From NCBI GenBank assembly GCA_026392465.1, contig JAPLCA010000015.1, positions 124,001 to 188,000 on the forward strand: DNA of 64,000 nt, read 5' to 3'. Origin of the DNA: Propionibacteriales bacterium (GTDB lineage: Bacteria; Actinomycetota; Actinomycetes; Propionibacteriales; Nocardioidaceae). The first letter of the stretch is position 1, and the number at the start of each line of letters is the position of its first letter. The position numbers and the translations under genes were made by a program. Below, one piece after another: positions 25,129 to 32,860 of the stretch. A model generated the notes under the pieces. The model had not been told where the DNA came from, did no database searches, and saw only the letters and a program-made list of their open reading frames with translations.

Positions 25129-26457
25129 ATGGCTACCTCCGACCTACCCGTCATCGTCATCGGCGCCGGACCCATCGGGCTCGCCGCCGCCGCCAACCTC
25201 CACCAGCGCGACATTCCCGCCCTCGTCCTCGAAGCAGGGGAGAACGCGGGTGCCGCAGTTCGCGCCTGGGCGCACATCAGGCTCTTCTCGCCCTGGTCCG
25301 AACTCGTCGACCCCGTCAGCGCCACGGTGCTCGACCGGGCCGGATGGGACGCGCCGAACGCGAAGCGGTACCCCACGGGCGCCGACTGGGCCGCCGGCTA
25401 CCTCCAGCCGCTCGCCGACGCGCTCGGAACCGTCCGGTACGAGCACGTCGTCACCGGCGTGGCCAAGGAAGGCCGAGACGTCCTCGTCGACTCCGGGCGC
25501 GACCGGCAGCCCTTCACCGTCCACGTCACCACCCCCGACGGCGAGCAGCGCCTCCGAGCCCGAGCCGTCATCGACGCCACCGGCACCTGGGGCATCCCCA
25601 ACCCACTCGGCAGCGACGGCCTCCCCGCCGTCGGCGAGCAGACCCATGCCGACAACATCACCTACCGCGTCCCTGACCTCGAGGACCCTGCCGTCCGAGC
25701 CCGGTACACCGGCAAGCACGTCGTCGTCGCAGGCACAGGAGCGTCCGCCAAGACAGCGCTCATCGCACTCGGCGACCTCGCGCAGCAGGACCCCGGCACC
25801 CGCGTCACCTGGATCGTGCGCCGACCGAGCACCGTCAACGCCTTCGGCGGCGGACAGGACGACGAGCTCAGCGAACGCGGCGCGCTCGGCGACCGCGCCC
25901 GACACGCCGTCTCCCAGCCAAGGACCACCACCGTCACCGGCTTCCGGACCGCCGCAGTGGAGACCCGCGACGACAGGATGGTGTTGACCTCCACCGACGG
26001 CGACACCCTCACCGACGTCGACGAGCTCATCGTGCTCACCGGGTTCCGACCCGACCTCTCCTTCCTGTCCGAGGTCCGCCTCGACCTCGAGAGCGTCCTC
26101 CAGGCCCCGCGCCAGCTCGCGCCCCTCATCGACCCCAACGTCCACTCCTGCGGGACCGTCTACCCCCACGGAGCGGCCGAGCTCGCCCAACCCGAGACCG
26201 GGTTCTTCATGGTCGGCATGAAGAGCTACGGGCGCGCCACGTCGTTCCTCGCCCTCACCGGCTTCGAACAGGCACGCTCCGTCGTCGCCAAGCTCGCGGG
26301 CGACGACGAGGCAGCCGCCCACGTCGACCTCGTCCTCCCCGAGACCGGGGTCTGCGGCGGCGCAGGGGACTTCGACGAGTCTGCGAGCGACTCGGGAGGC
26401 TGTTGCGGTGCGCCAGGCGACGCGGGCACGTTGCAGGTTGGTCTTGGGACTCGCTGA
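25129..26457 (+). CDS. ArsO-like flavoprotein of the ars operon
   Basis: This 442-residue FAD/NAD(P)-binding protein has the FAD loop VIVIGAGPIGLAAAANLHQR at residue 8 and an NADPH loop VVVAGTGASAKTALIALG near residue 203. It resembles the flavin monooxygenase-like proteins (ArsO) often found last in actinobacterial ars operons, whose exact reaction is not settled. The C-terminus carries a cysteine-rich tail, GVCGGAGDFDE and SGGCCGAPG, which could bind arsenite or a metal. It follows arsC by eight bases. Function is inferred from family and context. Confidence 0.82.
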   Translation: MATSDLPVIVIGAGPIGLAAAANLHQRDIPALVLEAGENAGAAVRAWAHIRLFSPWSELVDPVSATVLDRAGWDAPNAKRYPTGADWAAGYLQPLADALGTVRYEHVVTGVAKEGRDVLVDSGRDRQPFTVHVTTPDGEQRLRARAVIDATGTWGIPNPLGSDGLPAVGEQTHADNITYRVPDLEDPAVRARYTGKHVVVAGTGASAKTALIALGDLAQQDPGTRVTWIVRRPSTVNAFGGGQDDELSERGALGDRARHAVSQPRTTTVTGFRTAAVETRDDRMVLTSTDGDTLTDVDELIVLTGFRPDLSFLSEVRLDLESVLQAPRQLAPLIDPNVHSCGTVYPHGAAELAQPETGFFMVGMKSYGRATSFLALTGFEQARSVVAKLAGDDEAAAHVDLVLPETGVCGGAGDFDESASDSGGCCGAPGDAGTLQVGLGTR

Positions 26458-26574
26458 ACGAGTCCCTTGGAGTTCAGTGCATCGCGGTCTTGGGTCGAAG
26501 ATGAGCCGGGCGAGGCCCTGACGGCGCAGTACGCGATGCTCCACTCGTTCGCCGTGACCCCGCGATTGGCCGTC

Positions 26575-26600
26575 CTCCGCGGTGAGCATCCGCCGCGGAG
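26575..26600 (-). terminator. Stem-loop after the 68-residue gene
   Basis: CTCCGCGG (26575-26582) pairs perfectly with CCGCGGAG (26593-26600) around a 10-base loop. It sits four bases past the stop of the minus-strand gene at 26605. There is no clear T-run, so termination is an inference from position. Confidence 0.4.
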
Positions 26601-26604
26601 ACCG

Positions 26605-26811
26605 CTACTTCTTCTTCGTGCCGTACGGTGACTGATTCGTGGGCTTCAACGAAGTCCCCTGCTTTGCGGCCTGTCCTCGGATCGAGTCCTCGCTCCGCCC
26701 CATCTTGACGCCGATGACACGCGTGGGCGTGTTCCCGGCGGCAAGGTCCTTCAACTGCTTGCGGTCCGCAGCCGTCCAGGGATTGCCATGATTCTTCGGA
26801 GTCTTCGCCAT
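26605..26811 (-). CDS. Small conserved SANT/Myb-like protein
   Basis: This 68-residue basic protein has the core GNPWTAADRKQLKDLAAG, PTRVIGVKMGRSEDSIRG and the end KPTNQSPYGTKKK. The Trp plus helix pattern resembles a single SANT/Myb-like DNA-binding repeat, and near-identical small proteins are widespread in bacteria with no known role. The compact size, lysine-rich tail and lower GC than neighbouring genes support a real, probably mobile, gene. A DNA-binding role is an inference. Confidence 0.75.
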   Translation of the reverse strand: MAKTPKNHGNPWTAADRKQLKDLAAGNTPTRVIGVKMGRSEDSIRGQAAKQGTSLKPTNQSPYGTKKK

Positions 26812-27002
26812 CGTTCTGCCTTCTTTCGCATGCGCGGCGCCGACGCAGCCGCGTCGCTTTCGAGACTAGCCCCGGAACCGGACGAAAAGAGCGGATGGCG
26901 CCCTGTGTGATCGCTCTGGGATGACCGGCGCCGCTTGGGAGGCCGCTGGCCGTCGACATGCGAAGTGTCTCGCGAGACTCCGAGCCGATGAGAAGATCGA
27001 GT

Positions 27003-27623
27003 ATGAGCGCCGATGCTGCCGCCGTCGTGTCGGCTATCGCGGCTGCGGCTAGCGCCGTGCTCACACTGATTGCCGTCGTCATCGCGGCCGCAACGCTCAT
27101 CGGTGCGCGCAAGGACGCACAGCGCGCTACGGCTCAGGCAGAGACTGACCGCAGGGAAGATCTGCGGCCCTACCTCACGCCCGAACTGGAACGAGAACTC
27201 CTTAGCCACGGGACCTTGAACCTCGTCATCAAGAACTGGGGCCGCACGGCCGCACGCGACGTCCAGGTCGCCTTTACGCCTCCGCCCCCGACCGACTTGG
27301 TGTCGCTACCCGACAGCGACATGATGAAGTGGCTCTACGAGGCTTACGCAAAACCGATCACGCTTTGGCCGCCGCGGTGGCGCATGACGAACGTCTACCG
27401 CGCGGGACAGGACGAGACGGCGCCGGTCAGTCTCAAGATCACGTACGAGGGGCCCGATGGACACCAGTACGAAGACGACTTCACGCTCGACCCCGCGCCG
27501 CTGCTCAAGACCACTGCGAGCAGCCCGAGCGACCCTTCCACCTCTGACCCAGGCGCACGACAAGAAGCGTGGCTGAAGCGCATCGCTCGTGGTTTGGAAG
27601 CGCTCACCCGGACGATGCGGTGA
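27003..27623 (+). CDS. Membrane-anchored protein of unknown function
   Basis: This roughly 206-residue protein starts with one long hydrophobic helix (AVLTLIAVVIAAATLIG, about residues 18-34). A short charged coiled segment (RKDAQRATAQAETDRRED) and a soluble beta-rich region with LNLVIKNWGRTAARDVQVAF follow. That last part resembles an Ig-like fold seen in other N-terminally anchored bacterial proteins. I do not recognise a family function. Starts at 26958, 26988 and 27003 are in frame; 27003 puts the helix nearest the N-terminus. The minus-strand HTH frame overlaps its 3' 229 bases. Confidence 0.6.
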   Translation: MSADAAAVVSAIAAAASAVLTLIAVVIAAATLIGARKDAQRATAQAETDRREDLRPYLTPELERELLSHGTLNLVIKNWGRTAARDVQVAFTPPPPTDLVSLPDSDMMKWLYEAYAKPITLWPPRWRMTNVYRAGQDETAPVSLKITYEGPDGHQYEDDFTLDPAPLLKTTASSPSDPSTSDPGARQEAWLKRIARGLEALTRTMR

Positions 27624-28027
27624 ACCCAAGGTGCAGTCAGCGGGTTCGAAGTACGCGCGCCCGCTCCGGTCTCGAGGTGCATCGCACACGACCGCACGAA
27701 GGCATCAACTGACAGGGGCCTCGTAGGACGCGATCGCTTGCGCGAGGAGCCGTTCGCCAGCGCGCACTGAACGTGCGTCACCCTCGAGGGGAAGAGATCC
27801 GACACGCTGATATCGAGGGCCTGGGCAAGCATCGGGGGATGACTCGCGCCAAGGTCCTGTTGGCCACGTTCGAGTCTCGACAGCGTGGAGTGGTGAACCC
27901 CAACGGCATCGGCGACAGACGCCAGGCTCAGGCCAAGTTCAGTTCGACGCGCAGCAACGCGGCGGCCCAGTTCGGTGAGGGTCGCTCGACGGCCTTCGGA
28001 CCTGCCCGGGGTGTCAGTAACGGGCAT
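27395..28027 (-). CDS. Xre-type HTH protein, C-terminal part doubtful
   Basis: The first 85 residues form a clear Cro/C1 helix-turn-helix: LGRRVAARRTELGLSLASVA, AVGVHHSTLSRLERGQQ and a domain end MLAQALDISVSDLFP. The remaining roughly 125 residues look like no protein, and the last 229 bases are antisense to the gene at 27003-27623. The natural stop has probably been lost by deletion or junction, or the true protein is short and the frame simply stays open. I read it as a regulator remnant at the edge of an accessory region. Confidence 0.5.
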   Translation of the reverse strand: MPVTDTPGRSEGRRATLTELGRRVAARRTELGLSLASVADAVGVHHSTLSRLERGQQDLGASHPPMLAQALDISVSDLFPSRVTHVQCALANGSSRKRSRPTRPLSVDAFVRSCAMHLETGAGARTSNPLTAPWVHRIVRVSASKPRAMRFSHASCRAPGSEVEGSLGLLAVVLSSGAGSSVKSSSYWCPSGPSYVILRLTGAVSSCPAR

Positions 28028-28049
28028 CCACTCACTCCTTGATCGCGCA

Positions 28050-28095
28050 GGTTCAAGAGTTCAAACCCTCCCGCGACTTCCGCGGGCCCTCTTTG
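28050..28095 (+). other. Possible tRNA 3'-end remnant with terminator-like hairpin
   Basis: GGTTCAAG and AGTTCAAACCCTC at 28050-28070 look like T-arm sequence, although the arm does not pair well. Just after it CCCGCG-ACTTC-CGCGGG (28070-28086) forms a hairpin followed by CCCTCTTT. A tRNA tail followed by a terminator is what an attachment-site half would look like. It lies between the HTH gene and tRNA-Phe. The resemblance is weak and may be chance. Confidence 0.25.
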
Positions 28096-28172
28096 ATCTG
28101 AGTCTGGGATTGGAGGGGTGGAGGGGAAACAATTACCCTGGAAAGCAGTCCCACTTACCGGGACCGCTCAGG

Positions 28173-28245
28173 TGGTCAGGAGCGGGGTCGAACCGCTGAC
28201 CTTCCGCTTTTCAGGCGGACGCTCTACCAACTGAGCTACCTGACC
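28173..28245 (-). tRNA. tRNA-Phe (GAA)
   Basis: The 73-nt cloverleaf starts GGTCAGGTAGCTCAGTTGGT on the minus strand. The acceptor stem GGTCAGG pairs with CCTGACC, the anticodon loop is CTGAAAA (anticodon GAA) on a TCCGC/GCGGA stem, and the T-loop is TTCGACC. Discriminator A is followed by CC then T, so the 3' CCA is not fully encoded. It is the last of three minus-strand tRNA genes (Glu, Asp, Phe) in this window. Confidence 0.97.
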
Positions 28246-28335
28246 GTCGCCCGTCGTCGTGCCGGGCGACGATCACCTTATCGCACGTCCTCGGGAGGAT
28301 GCGCAGGCGGTGACCGTCGCCCGCGACGAGCGGGC

Positions 28336-28947
28336 TCAGACGACGGTGACGGCGTCGTCGAAGGAGATGCGCGGCAGTCGGTCGCCCCACGCGTCGGGGC
28401 CGGGGTGACCGATGTTGATGACGTACTCGGAGCGCCACGACGTGCCCGCGAGGAACTCGGCGTCGACGCCGGCGCGGTCGAAGCCGGCCATCGGACCTGC
28501 GGCCAGACCGGCCGCGCGGATGGCGAGGATGAGGTAGCCCGTCTGGAGCGCGGTGTTCAGGCGAGCGTTGTCGACGCGCAGCTCGGCGTTGTCGTCGAAC
28601 ATCTTGCGCACGCCGGGAGCGTGGGGGAAGTGCTCCTCGAGACGCTCCTGGAACGCCTCGTCGGCCGCGACGATGACGACGGCGGGCGCGGAGGCGGTCT
28701 TCGCCTTGTTACTGCCGCCCATGTGCTGGACGAGGCGCTCGCGGGCCTCGGGGCTCTGGACGACGACGAGGCGCAGCGGCTGGTTGTTCATCGCCGTCGG
28801 GCCGAAGCGGAACAGGTCGTGGATCGCGCGGATGTCGTCGACCGTGACCGGCTCGTCGGTGAACGTGTTGGCGGTGCGCGCCTCACGGAACAGGGTGTCG
28901 AGGGCCGTGTCGTCGAGGACGTACGGCGCCGTGCTCGTGGAAGTCAT
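28336..28947 (-). CDS. RutE-like nitroreductase family protein
   Basis: This 203-residue FMN-dependent nitroreductase-fold protein has FRFGPTAMNNQPLRLVVVQS at the flavin site, GYLILAIRAAGLAAGPMAGF in the second half, and ends LPRISFDDAV. The GPMAGFDRAGVDAEF stretch and the length match malonic semialdehyde reductase RutE and relatives. No other pyrimidine-degradation (rut) gene is nearby, so the substrate is open. ATG 28947 is chosen because homology begins there; the frame stays open further upstream. Confidence 0.85.
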   Translation of the reverse strand: MTSTSTAPYVLDDTALDTLFREARTANTFTDEPVTVDDIRAIHDLFRFGPTAMNNQPLRLVVVQSPEARERLVQHMGGSNKAKTASAPAVVIVAADEAFQERLEEHFPHAPGVRKMFDDNAELRVDNARLNTALQTGYLILAIRAAGLAAGPMAGFDRAGVDAEFLAGTSWRSEYVINIGHPGPDAWGDRLPRISFDDAVTVV

Positions 28948-29122
28948 GGAACGTTCAACGAAGGTGCCGGACGGGAGCATTCCCGCTGTGACCCACCAGA
29001 CACCTCCAGGCGAGTGCCAGGCCGTCTCCCCCACCCCAAGGGTTCTCCCCCACGCAGCGCTGGGTGGGGGAGTCACCGTTTGGGTGGGGCCCCACCCCAA
29101 GGGCAGGGGAGCGGTGGGTGCA

Positions 29123-29194
29123 GCACGAGGAAGGGCCCACGCCTGGCGGCATGGGCCCTTCCTCGTGCTTCTCTGCGACCCCGACGGGACTCGA
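29123..29194 (-). repeat. Truncated duplicate of tRNA-Asp 3' end and terminator
   Basis: These 72 bases repeat 29279-29352 almost exactly. They hold a 17-bp-stem hairpin (29123-29139 with 29152-29168, 12-base loop) and the 3' end of tRNA-Asp (revcomp of CTGCGACCCCGACGGGACTC plus GA), ending inside the T-loop. The stem differs from the intact copy by one exchanged base pair and one missing pair, changed on both arms. It is a tRNA remnant, as left by tandem duplication or element excision. Confidence 0.85.
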
Positions 29195-29278
29195 TCCCCC
29201 AAGCACTCCGCTGGCGCTCCGTGCAGGGGGTGCCCCCACCGCGACCGCGGGTCCTCGCCCCTTCGGAGCCGCGCCGAA

Positions 29279-29326
29279 GCACGACGAAGGGGCCCACGCC
29301 TGGCGGCATGGGCCCCTTCGTCGTGC
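29279..29326 (-). terminator. Terminator hairpin of tRNA-Asp
   Basis: GCACGACGAAGGGGCCCA (29279-29296) pairs perfectly with 29309-29326, an 18-bp stem around a 12-base loop. It begins eight bases downstream of the tRNA-Asp 3' end on the minus strand. Its strength and position make it the likely terminator or 3' processing signal of that tRNA. Confidence 0.7.
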
Positions 29327-29333
29327 TTCTCTG

Positions 29334-29407
29334 CGACCCCGACGGGACTCGAACCCGCGACCTCCGCCGTGACAGGGCGGCGCGCTAACCAACTGCGCCA
29401 CGGGGCC
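29334..29407 (-). tRNA. tRNA-Asp (GTC)
   Basis: The 74-nt cloverleaf begins GGCCCCGTGGCGCAGTTGGT on the minus strand. Acceptor GGCCCCG pairs with CGGGGTC (one G-T pair), the anticodon loop is CTGTCAC (anticodon GTC) on CCGCC/GGCGG, and the T-loop is TTCGAGT. Discriminator is G and the CCA is not encoded. The last 18 bases are duplicated at 29177-29194. Confidence 0.97.
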
Positions 29408-29595
29408 TTGCAGTGCGGCTCAACCGCGGACGCAACTGTATCCCATGCCCGCGGTCGCCCACACCAGGGGCCCCTCCGAGAGGCTCCGGCCCGCGCCGGG
29501 TCGACATGCACCTAGCACGCCTCGAGCGGGCGGAGCGCCGCTCCCGCATCGTGGGACGTCGCCCGCGCGAGCGCGGGGAACGGTTCGATCGGACC

Positions 29596-30141
29596 ATGAG
29601 CCCACGACGTCGCCGCCACGCCCTGCCCCTCGCGCAGCTCGTGGAGCGGGCGACGTGCGTGGCCGAGCAGGTGCGCGCCGAGCTCCACTCCGTGCACGCC
29701 GACCCCGACGAGCGCTGGCACGTGCGCCTGCACCACGACGCCGACGTCGACGTCTGGCTCATCTCCTGGACCGAGGAGCAGGGCACCCAGCTGCACGGGC
29801 ATGGCGGGTCGAGCGGTGCGTTCACGGTCGTCGCCGGCGAGCTCGACGAGCTCGTGTGGGACCCCGGCGTCCGCGACCTGGAGGAGAGCACCCGTACCCG
29901 CGGCGACGTGGTCGCGTTCGGCCCCGGCTACGTGCACGACGTGCGCAACACGCGGGAGGCCACGGCGGTGAGCGTCCACGTGTACTCGCCCCCGCTCGAG
30001 CGGATGGACTTCTTCGACGTCGAGCAGGGTCCGGACGGCGCCGACCGCCTGGTGCGCCTGGCCCACGTGTGGAGCGACGACCCCGAGATCGCCGCCCCCG
30101 AGGGCGTCCGCAGCCCGGCGGCAGGACGGGTCGCGTCGTGA
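29596..30141 (+). CDS. Cysteine dioxygenase-type cupin
   Basis: This 181-residue protein belongs to the cysteine dioxygenase family, which oxidises cysteine to cysteine sulfinate with non-heme iron. The iron ligands are visible as the two histidines in QLHGHGGSSGAF and a third in FGPGYVHDVRN. SVHVYSPPLERMDFFD is the family's C-terminal strand. ATG 29596 is chosen over the longer frame because homology starts just after it. It is translationally coupled to a rhodanese gene and, through it, to an ABC transporter, which suggests a shared role in sulfur compound use. Confidence 0.85.
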   Translation: MSPRRRRHALPLAQLVERATCVAEQVRAELHSVHADPDERWHVRLHHDADVDVWLISWTEEQGTQLHGHGGSSGAFTVVAGELDELVWDPGVRDLEESTRTRGDVVAFGPGYVHDVRNTREATAVSVHVYSPPLERMDFFDVEQGPDGADRLVRLAHVWSDDPEIAAPEGVRSPAAGRVAS

Positions 30142-30596
30142 GCGCGCTGCCTGCCGAGCCGCCCCGGCGTCGCGCCCGGTTCGCCTCGGTCGACGCACTG
30201 CTCGCCGACGCCCGACGTCAGCTCGTGCGCGTCACGCCGCACCAGGCCGCGCACCGGGTGCGCGCCGGCGCCGCGCTCGTCGACATCCGCCCGCAGTGGC
30301 AGCGCGAGGCCGACGGCGTGGTGCCGGGCGCGCTCCACGTCGACCGCAACCACTTGGAGTGGCGCCTGCACCCCGAGTCGGGCGCGAGCCTCCCGCAGGC
30401 GGCGTGGGACGCCGAGTGGATCGTCCTGTGCACCGAGGGCTACACGTCCTCGCTCGCCGCCGCCGCGCTGCGTTCGCTCGGGCTCGATGCCACCGACGTC
30501 GTCGGGGGCATCCACGCCTGGCGTGCGGCAGGACTCCCGGTCTCGCCCCTTCCGATTGCCGATGTCAGTGGGGGCGGGGAGACTGTCGTCCCATGA
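30138..30596 (+). CDS. Rhodanese-domain protein
   Basis: This 152-residue single rhodanese domain has ALVDIRPQWQREADGVVPGA at its start, an active loop LCTEGYTSSLAAAAL with the catalytic Cys, and the closing GGIHAWRAAGLPV. The loop Cys-Thr-Glu-Gly-Tyr-Thr is typical of the rhodaneses encoded next to cysteine dioxygenase. It probably handles sulfane sulfur from cysteine breakdown. GTG 30138 overlaps the dioxygenase stop, and the end overlaps the ABC ATPase start (ATGA). Confidence 0.88.
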   Translation: MSALPAEPPRRRARFASVDALLADARRQLVRVTPHQAAHRVRAGAALVDIRPQWQREADGVVPGALHVDRNHLEWRLHPESGASLPQAAWDAEWIVLCTEGYTSSLAAAALRSLGLDATDVVGGIHAWRAAGLPVSPLPIADVSGGGETVVP

Positions 30597-31405
30597 TCGA
30601 GTACCGGTCCGTCGGGAAGACGTTCCCGGACGGGACCCAGGCCGTCGCCTCCTTCGACCTCACCATCCCCTCGCGCACCACCACCGTCTTCGTCGGCTCC
30701 TCCGGCTGCGGCAAGACCACGCTGCTGCGGATGGTCAACCGCATGGTCGACCCCAGTGCGGGGCAGGTGCTCATCGACGACGTCGACGTGGCCACCCAGG
30801 ACCCCGTCGCGCTGCGGCGCAGCATCGGCTACGTCATGCAGCACGCCGGCCTCCTGCCCCACCGCAAGGTGGTCGACAACGTCGCCACCGTGCTCCGGCT
30901 CAACGGCACCGGCAAGGGCGCCGCGCGTGAGCGTGCCCTGGAGGTGCTGAGCACAGTCGGGCTCGACGAGTCGCAGTCGCGCAAGTACCCCGGCCAGCTG
31001 TCGGGCGGGCAGCAGCAGCGCGTGGGTGTCGCACGCGGCCTCGCGGCCGACCCCAACATCCTCCTCATGGACGAGCCGTTCGGTGCCGTCGACCCGATCG
31101 TCCGGCTCGAGCTGCAGGCCGAGCTGCGCCGGCTCCAGACCCAGCTCGACAAGACGATCGTGTTCGTCACCCACGACATCGACGAGGCGTTCGCGCTCGG
31201 CGACCAGGTCGTCATCCTCAAGAAGGGCGGCGAGGTGGCCCAGGTCGGCGCGCCCGCCGACATCCTCGCCCAGCCGGCGGACGACTTCGTCGCCAGCTTC
31301 GTCGGCCTCGACAAGGGCGGCCGCTCGTTGCACGTGGAGGAGCGCGAGGGCCGCAAGGTCGTCGTCGACGCGTCCGGGCGCCCCGCCGGCGTGCTGGAGG
31401 GCTGA
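30593..31405 (+). CDS. OpuC/ProV-type ABC transporter ATPase
   Basis: This 270-residue ATPase has Walker A GSSGCGKTTLLRM, Q-loop YVMQHAGLLPHR, signature LSGGQQQRVGVARGL, Walker B ILLMDEPFGAVDP and H-loop VTHDIDEAF. It is the ATPase of the osmoprotectant/quaternary amine uptake group but lacks the usual C-terminal CBS domains. It is followed by two permeases and a binding protein in one operon, and preceded without a gap by cysteine dioxygenase and rhodanese genes. The substrate could be glycine betaine or choline, or a sulfur-containing zwitterion. Confidence 0.93.
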   Translation: MIEYRSVGKTFPDGTQAVASFDLTIPSRTTTVFVGSSGCGKTTLLRMVNRMVDPSAGQVLIDDVDVATQDPVALRRSIGYVMQHAGLLPHRKVVDNVATVLRLNGTGKGAARERALEVLSTVGLDESQSRKYPGQLSGGQQQRVGVARGLAADPNILLMDEPFGAVDPIVRLELQAELRRLQTQLDKTIVFVTHDIDEAFALGDQVVILKKGGEVAQVGAPADILAQPADDFVASFVGLDKGGRSLHVEEREGRKVVVDASGRPAGVLEG

Positions 31406-31408
31406 CCC

Positions 31409-32128
31409 GTGGAGTGGGCGTGGCGCAACCGCGACCAGGTGCTCGAGCTGTTCTGGCAGCACACCTGGCTGAGCGTTGTGCCCCTCGTCGTCGGCTTCCT
31501 CCTCGCCGTGCCGATCGGCTGGTACGCCAGCCGTCATCCCCGCCTGCGCGGCACCCTGCTGGGGGTCGGCAGCGTCCTGTACACGATCCCGTCGCTCGCG
31601 CTGTTCGTCACGCTGCCCGGCATCATCGGCACCGGCTTCCTCGACCCGCTCAACGTGGTCGTGGCGCTCAGCATCTACGCGGTCGCGATCATGGTCCGCA
31701 CCGCCGCCGACGCGTTCGAGTCGGTCTCGCCCGCCGTCCTCGACTCCGCGACCGCCACCGGCTACTCCTCCCGCCAGCGCGGGTTCGGGGTCGAGCTGCC
31801 GCTCGCAGGACCGGTGCTGCTGGCGGGCATCCGGGTGGTCAGCGTCTCCACCGTCAGCCTCGTGAGCGTCGGCGCCCTGATCGGCGTCGCCAGCCTCGGC
31901 TCGCTGTTCACCAACGGCTATCGGCGCGACTTCCTCACCGAGATCGTCGTCGGGCTCGTGGGCATCGTCGTCCTGGCGCTCGTCCTCGATGCGCTCCTGG
32001 TGCTCGCCGGGCGGGTGCTGATGCCGTGGGATCGCCACAGTGAGCGAGCCAAGGGTCCGTTCTGGCGCCGTTTCGCGGGCGGTCGCGTCGCCGAGAGCGG
32101 CACGATGGCACTCGGAGGCGACGCATGA
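31409..32128 (+). CDS. OpuC-type ABC transporter permease 1
   Basis: This 239-residue membrane protein has about six hydrophobic segments and the binding-protein-dependent permease fold: VGSVLYTIPSLALFVTLPGI and SVGALIGVASLGSLFTNGY are typical of OpuCB/ProW chains. GTG 31409 lies three bases after the ATPase stop. It forms the channel with the permease encoded next, with which it overlaps by four bases. Confidence 0.92.
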   Translation: MEWAWRNRDQVLELFWQHTWLSVVPLVVGFLLAVPIGWYASRHPRLRGTLLGVGSVLYTIPSLALFVTLPGIIGTGFLDPLNVVVALSIYAVAIMVRTAADAFESVSPAVLDSATATGYSSRQRGFGVELPLAGPVLLAGIRVVSVSTVSLVSVGALIGVASLGSLFTNGYRRDFLTEIVVGLVGIVVLALVLDALLVLAGRVLMPWDRHSERAKGPFWRRFAGGRVAESGTMALGGDA

Positions 32129-32853
32129 GTGTCGTCTCCGACGCCGTCACGTGGCTCACCGACGGCGCGCACTGGACCGGCGAGACCGGCATCCCGAACC
32201 GGGTCCTGGAGCATCTCGGCTACACCAGCCTCACGCTCGTCATGGCCGCGGCGGTCGCGGTGCCGCTCGGCCTCTACATCGGGCACACCGGACGCTTCCG
32301 CGGCCTGGCCATCGGCGTCACCGGCGCGCTGCGCGCCCTCCCCACGCTCGGGGTGCTGACGCTCCTCACGCTCCTGCTCGGCATCGGGCTCGAGGCGCCG
32401 ATCCTGGCGCTCACCGTGCTGGCGGTGCCACCGCTGCTCGCTGGCGTGTACGCGGGCGTGGAGTCCGTGGACCCCCAGACCGTCGACGCCGCCCGCGCGC
32501 AGGGCATGACCGAGTGGCAGGTGCTCACGAGGGTCGAGGTGCCGCTGGGCCTGCCCCTCGTCGTCGGCGGCTTCCGTGCGGCCACGCTCCAGGTCGTCGC
32601 GACGGCGACGGTCGCGGCCTACGTGTCCCTGGGCGGCCTCGGCCGGTACATCTTCGACGGACAGGCCGTGCGCGACTACCCGCAGATGGTCGGCGGGTCG
32701 GTCGTCGTGGTCGTCCTCGCCCTGCTGCTCGACGGGGTGTTCGCCGTCGCGCAGGCCGCCGCCGGACGGCGTGCCCGCCCCACCCGACCGGCCACCGATC
32801 CTTCCTCCAGCACCGATCCGACCCCCACCAGCCAGAGCACGACCACCCCCTAG
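32125..32853 (+). CDS. OpuC-type ABC transporter permease 2
   Basis: This 242-residue permease has GALRALPTLGVLTLLTLLLG and the EAA loop DAARAQGMTEWQVLTRVEVP, with YVSLGGLGRYIFDG as the closing family segment. It ends with a roughly 35-residue hydrophilic Thr/Pro/Ser-rich tail that permeases of this family usually lack. It overlaps the first permease by four bases, and the binding protein starts seven bases after its stop. Confidence 0.92.
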   Translation: MSVVSDAVTWLTDGAHWTGETGIPNRVLEHLGYTSLTLVMAAAVAVPLGLYIGHTGRFRGLAIGVTGALRALPTLGVLTLLTLLLGIGLEAPILALTVLAVPPLLAGVYAGVESVDPQTVDAARAQGMTEWQVLTRVEVPLGLPLVVGGFRAATLQVVATATVAAYVSLGGLGRYIFDGQAVRDYPQMVGGSVVVVVLALLLDGVFAVAQAAAGRRARPTRPATDPSSSTDPTPTSQSTTTP

Positions 32854-32860
32854 GAGAGAC

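Larger units (their letters stand above)
28948..29333. other. 386-bp intergenic region rich in hairpins
   Basis: No convincing gene lies here. It holds the promoter of the nitroreductase gene. Several GC-rich palindromes follow: CTCCCCCAC with GTGGGGGAG (about 29046-29074), and GGGTGGGGCCCCACCC near 29082. CCACCCCAAGGG appears twice. It also holds the truncated tRNA-Asp/terminator copy at 29123-29194 and the intact terminator at 29279-29326. The repeats suggest replication slippage or past recombination around the tRNA. Confidence 0.7.

Noticed and set aside
28211-28438. Minus-strand 75-residue frame over tRNA-Phe
   Set aside because: It overlaps a certain tRNA gene and the end of the nitroreductase gene and has no protein-like features.
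29031-29110. GC-rich palindromes considered as a replication or transfer origin
   Set aside because: No iterons, DnaA-like boxes or relaxase genes are nearby; local repeats next to a duplicated tRNA end explain them better.
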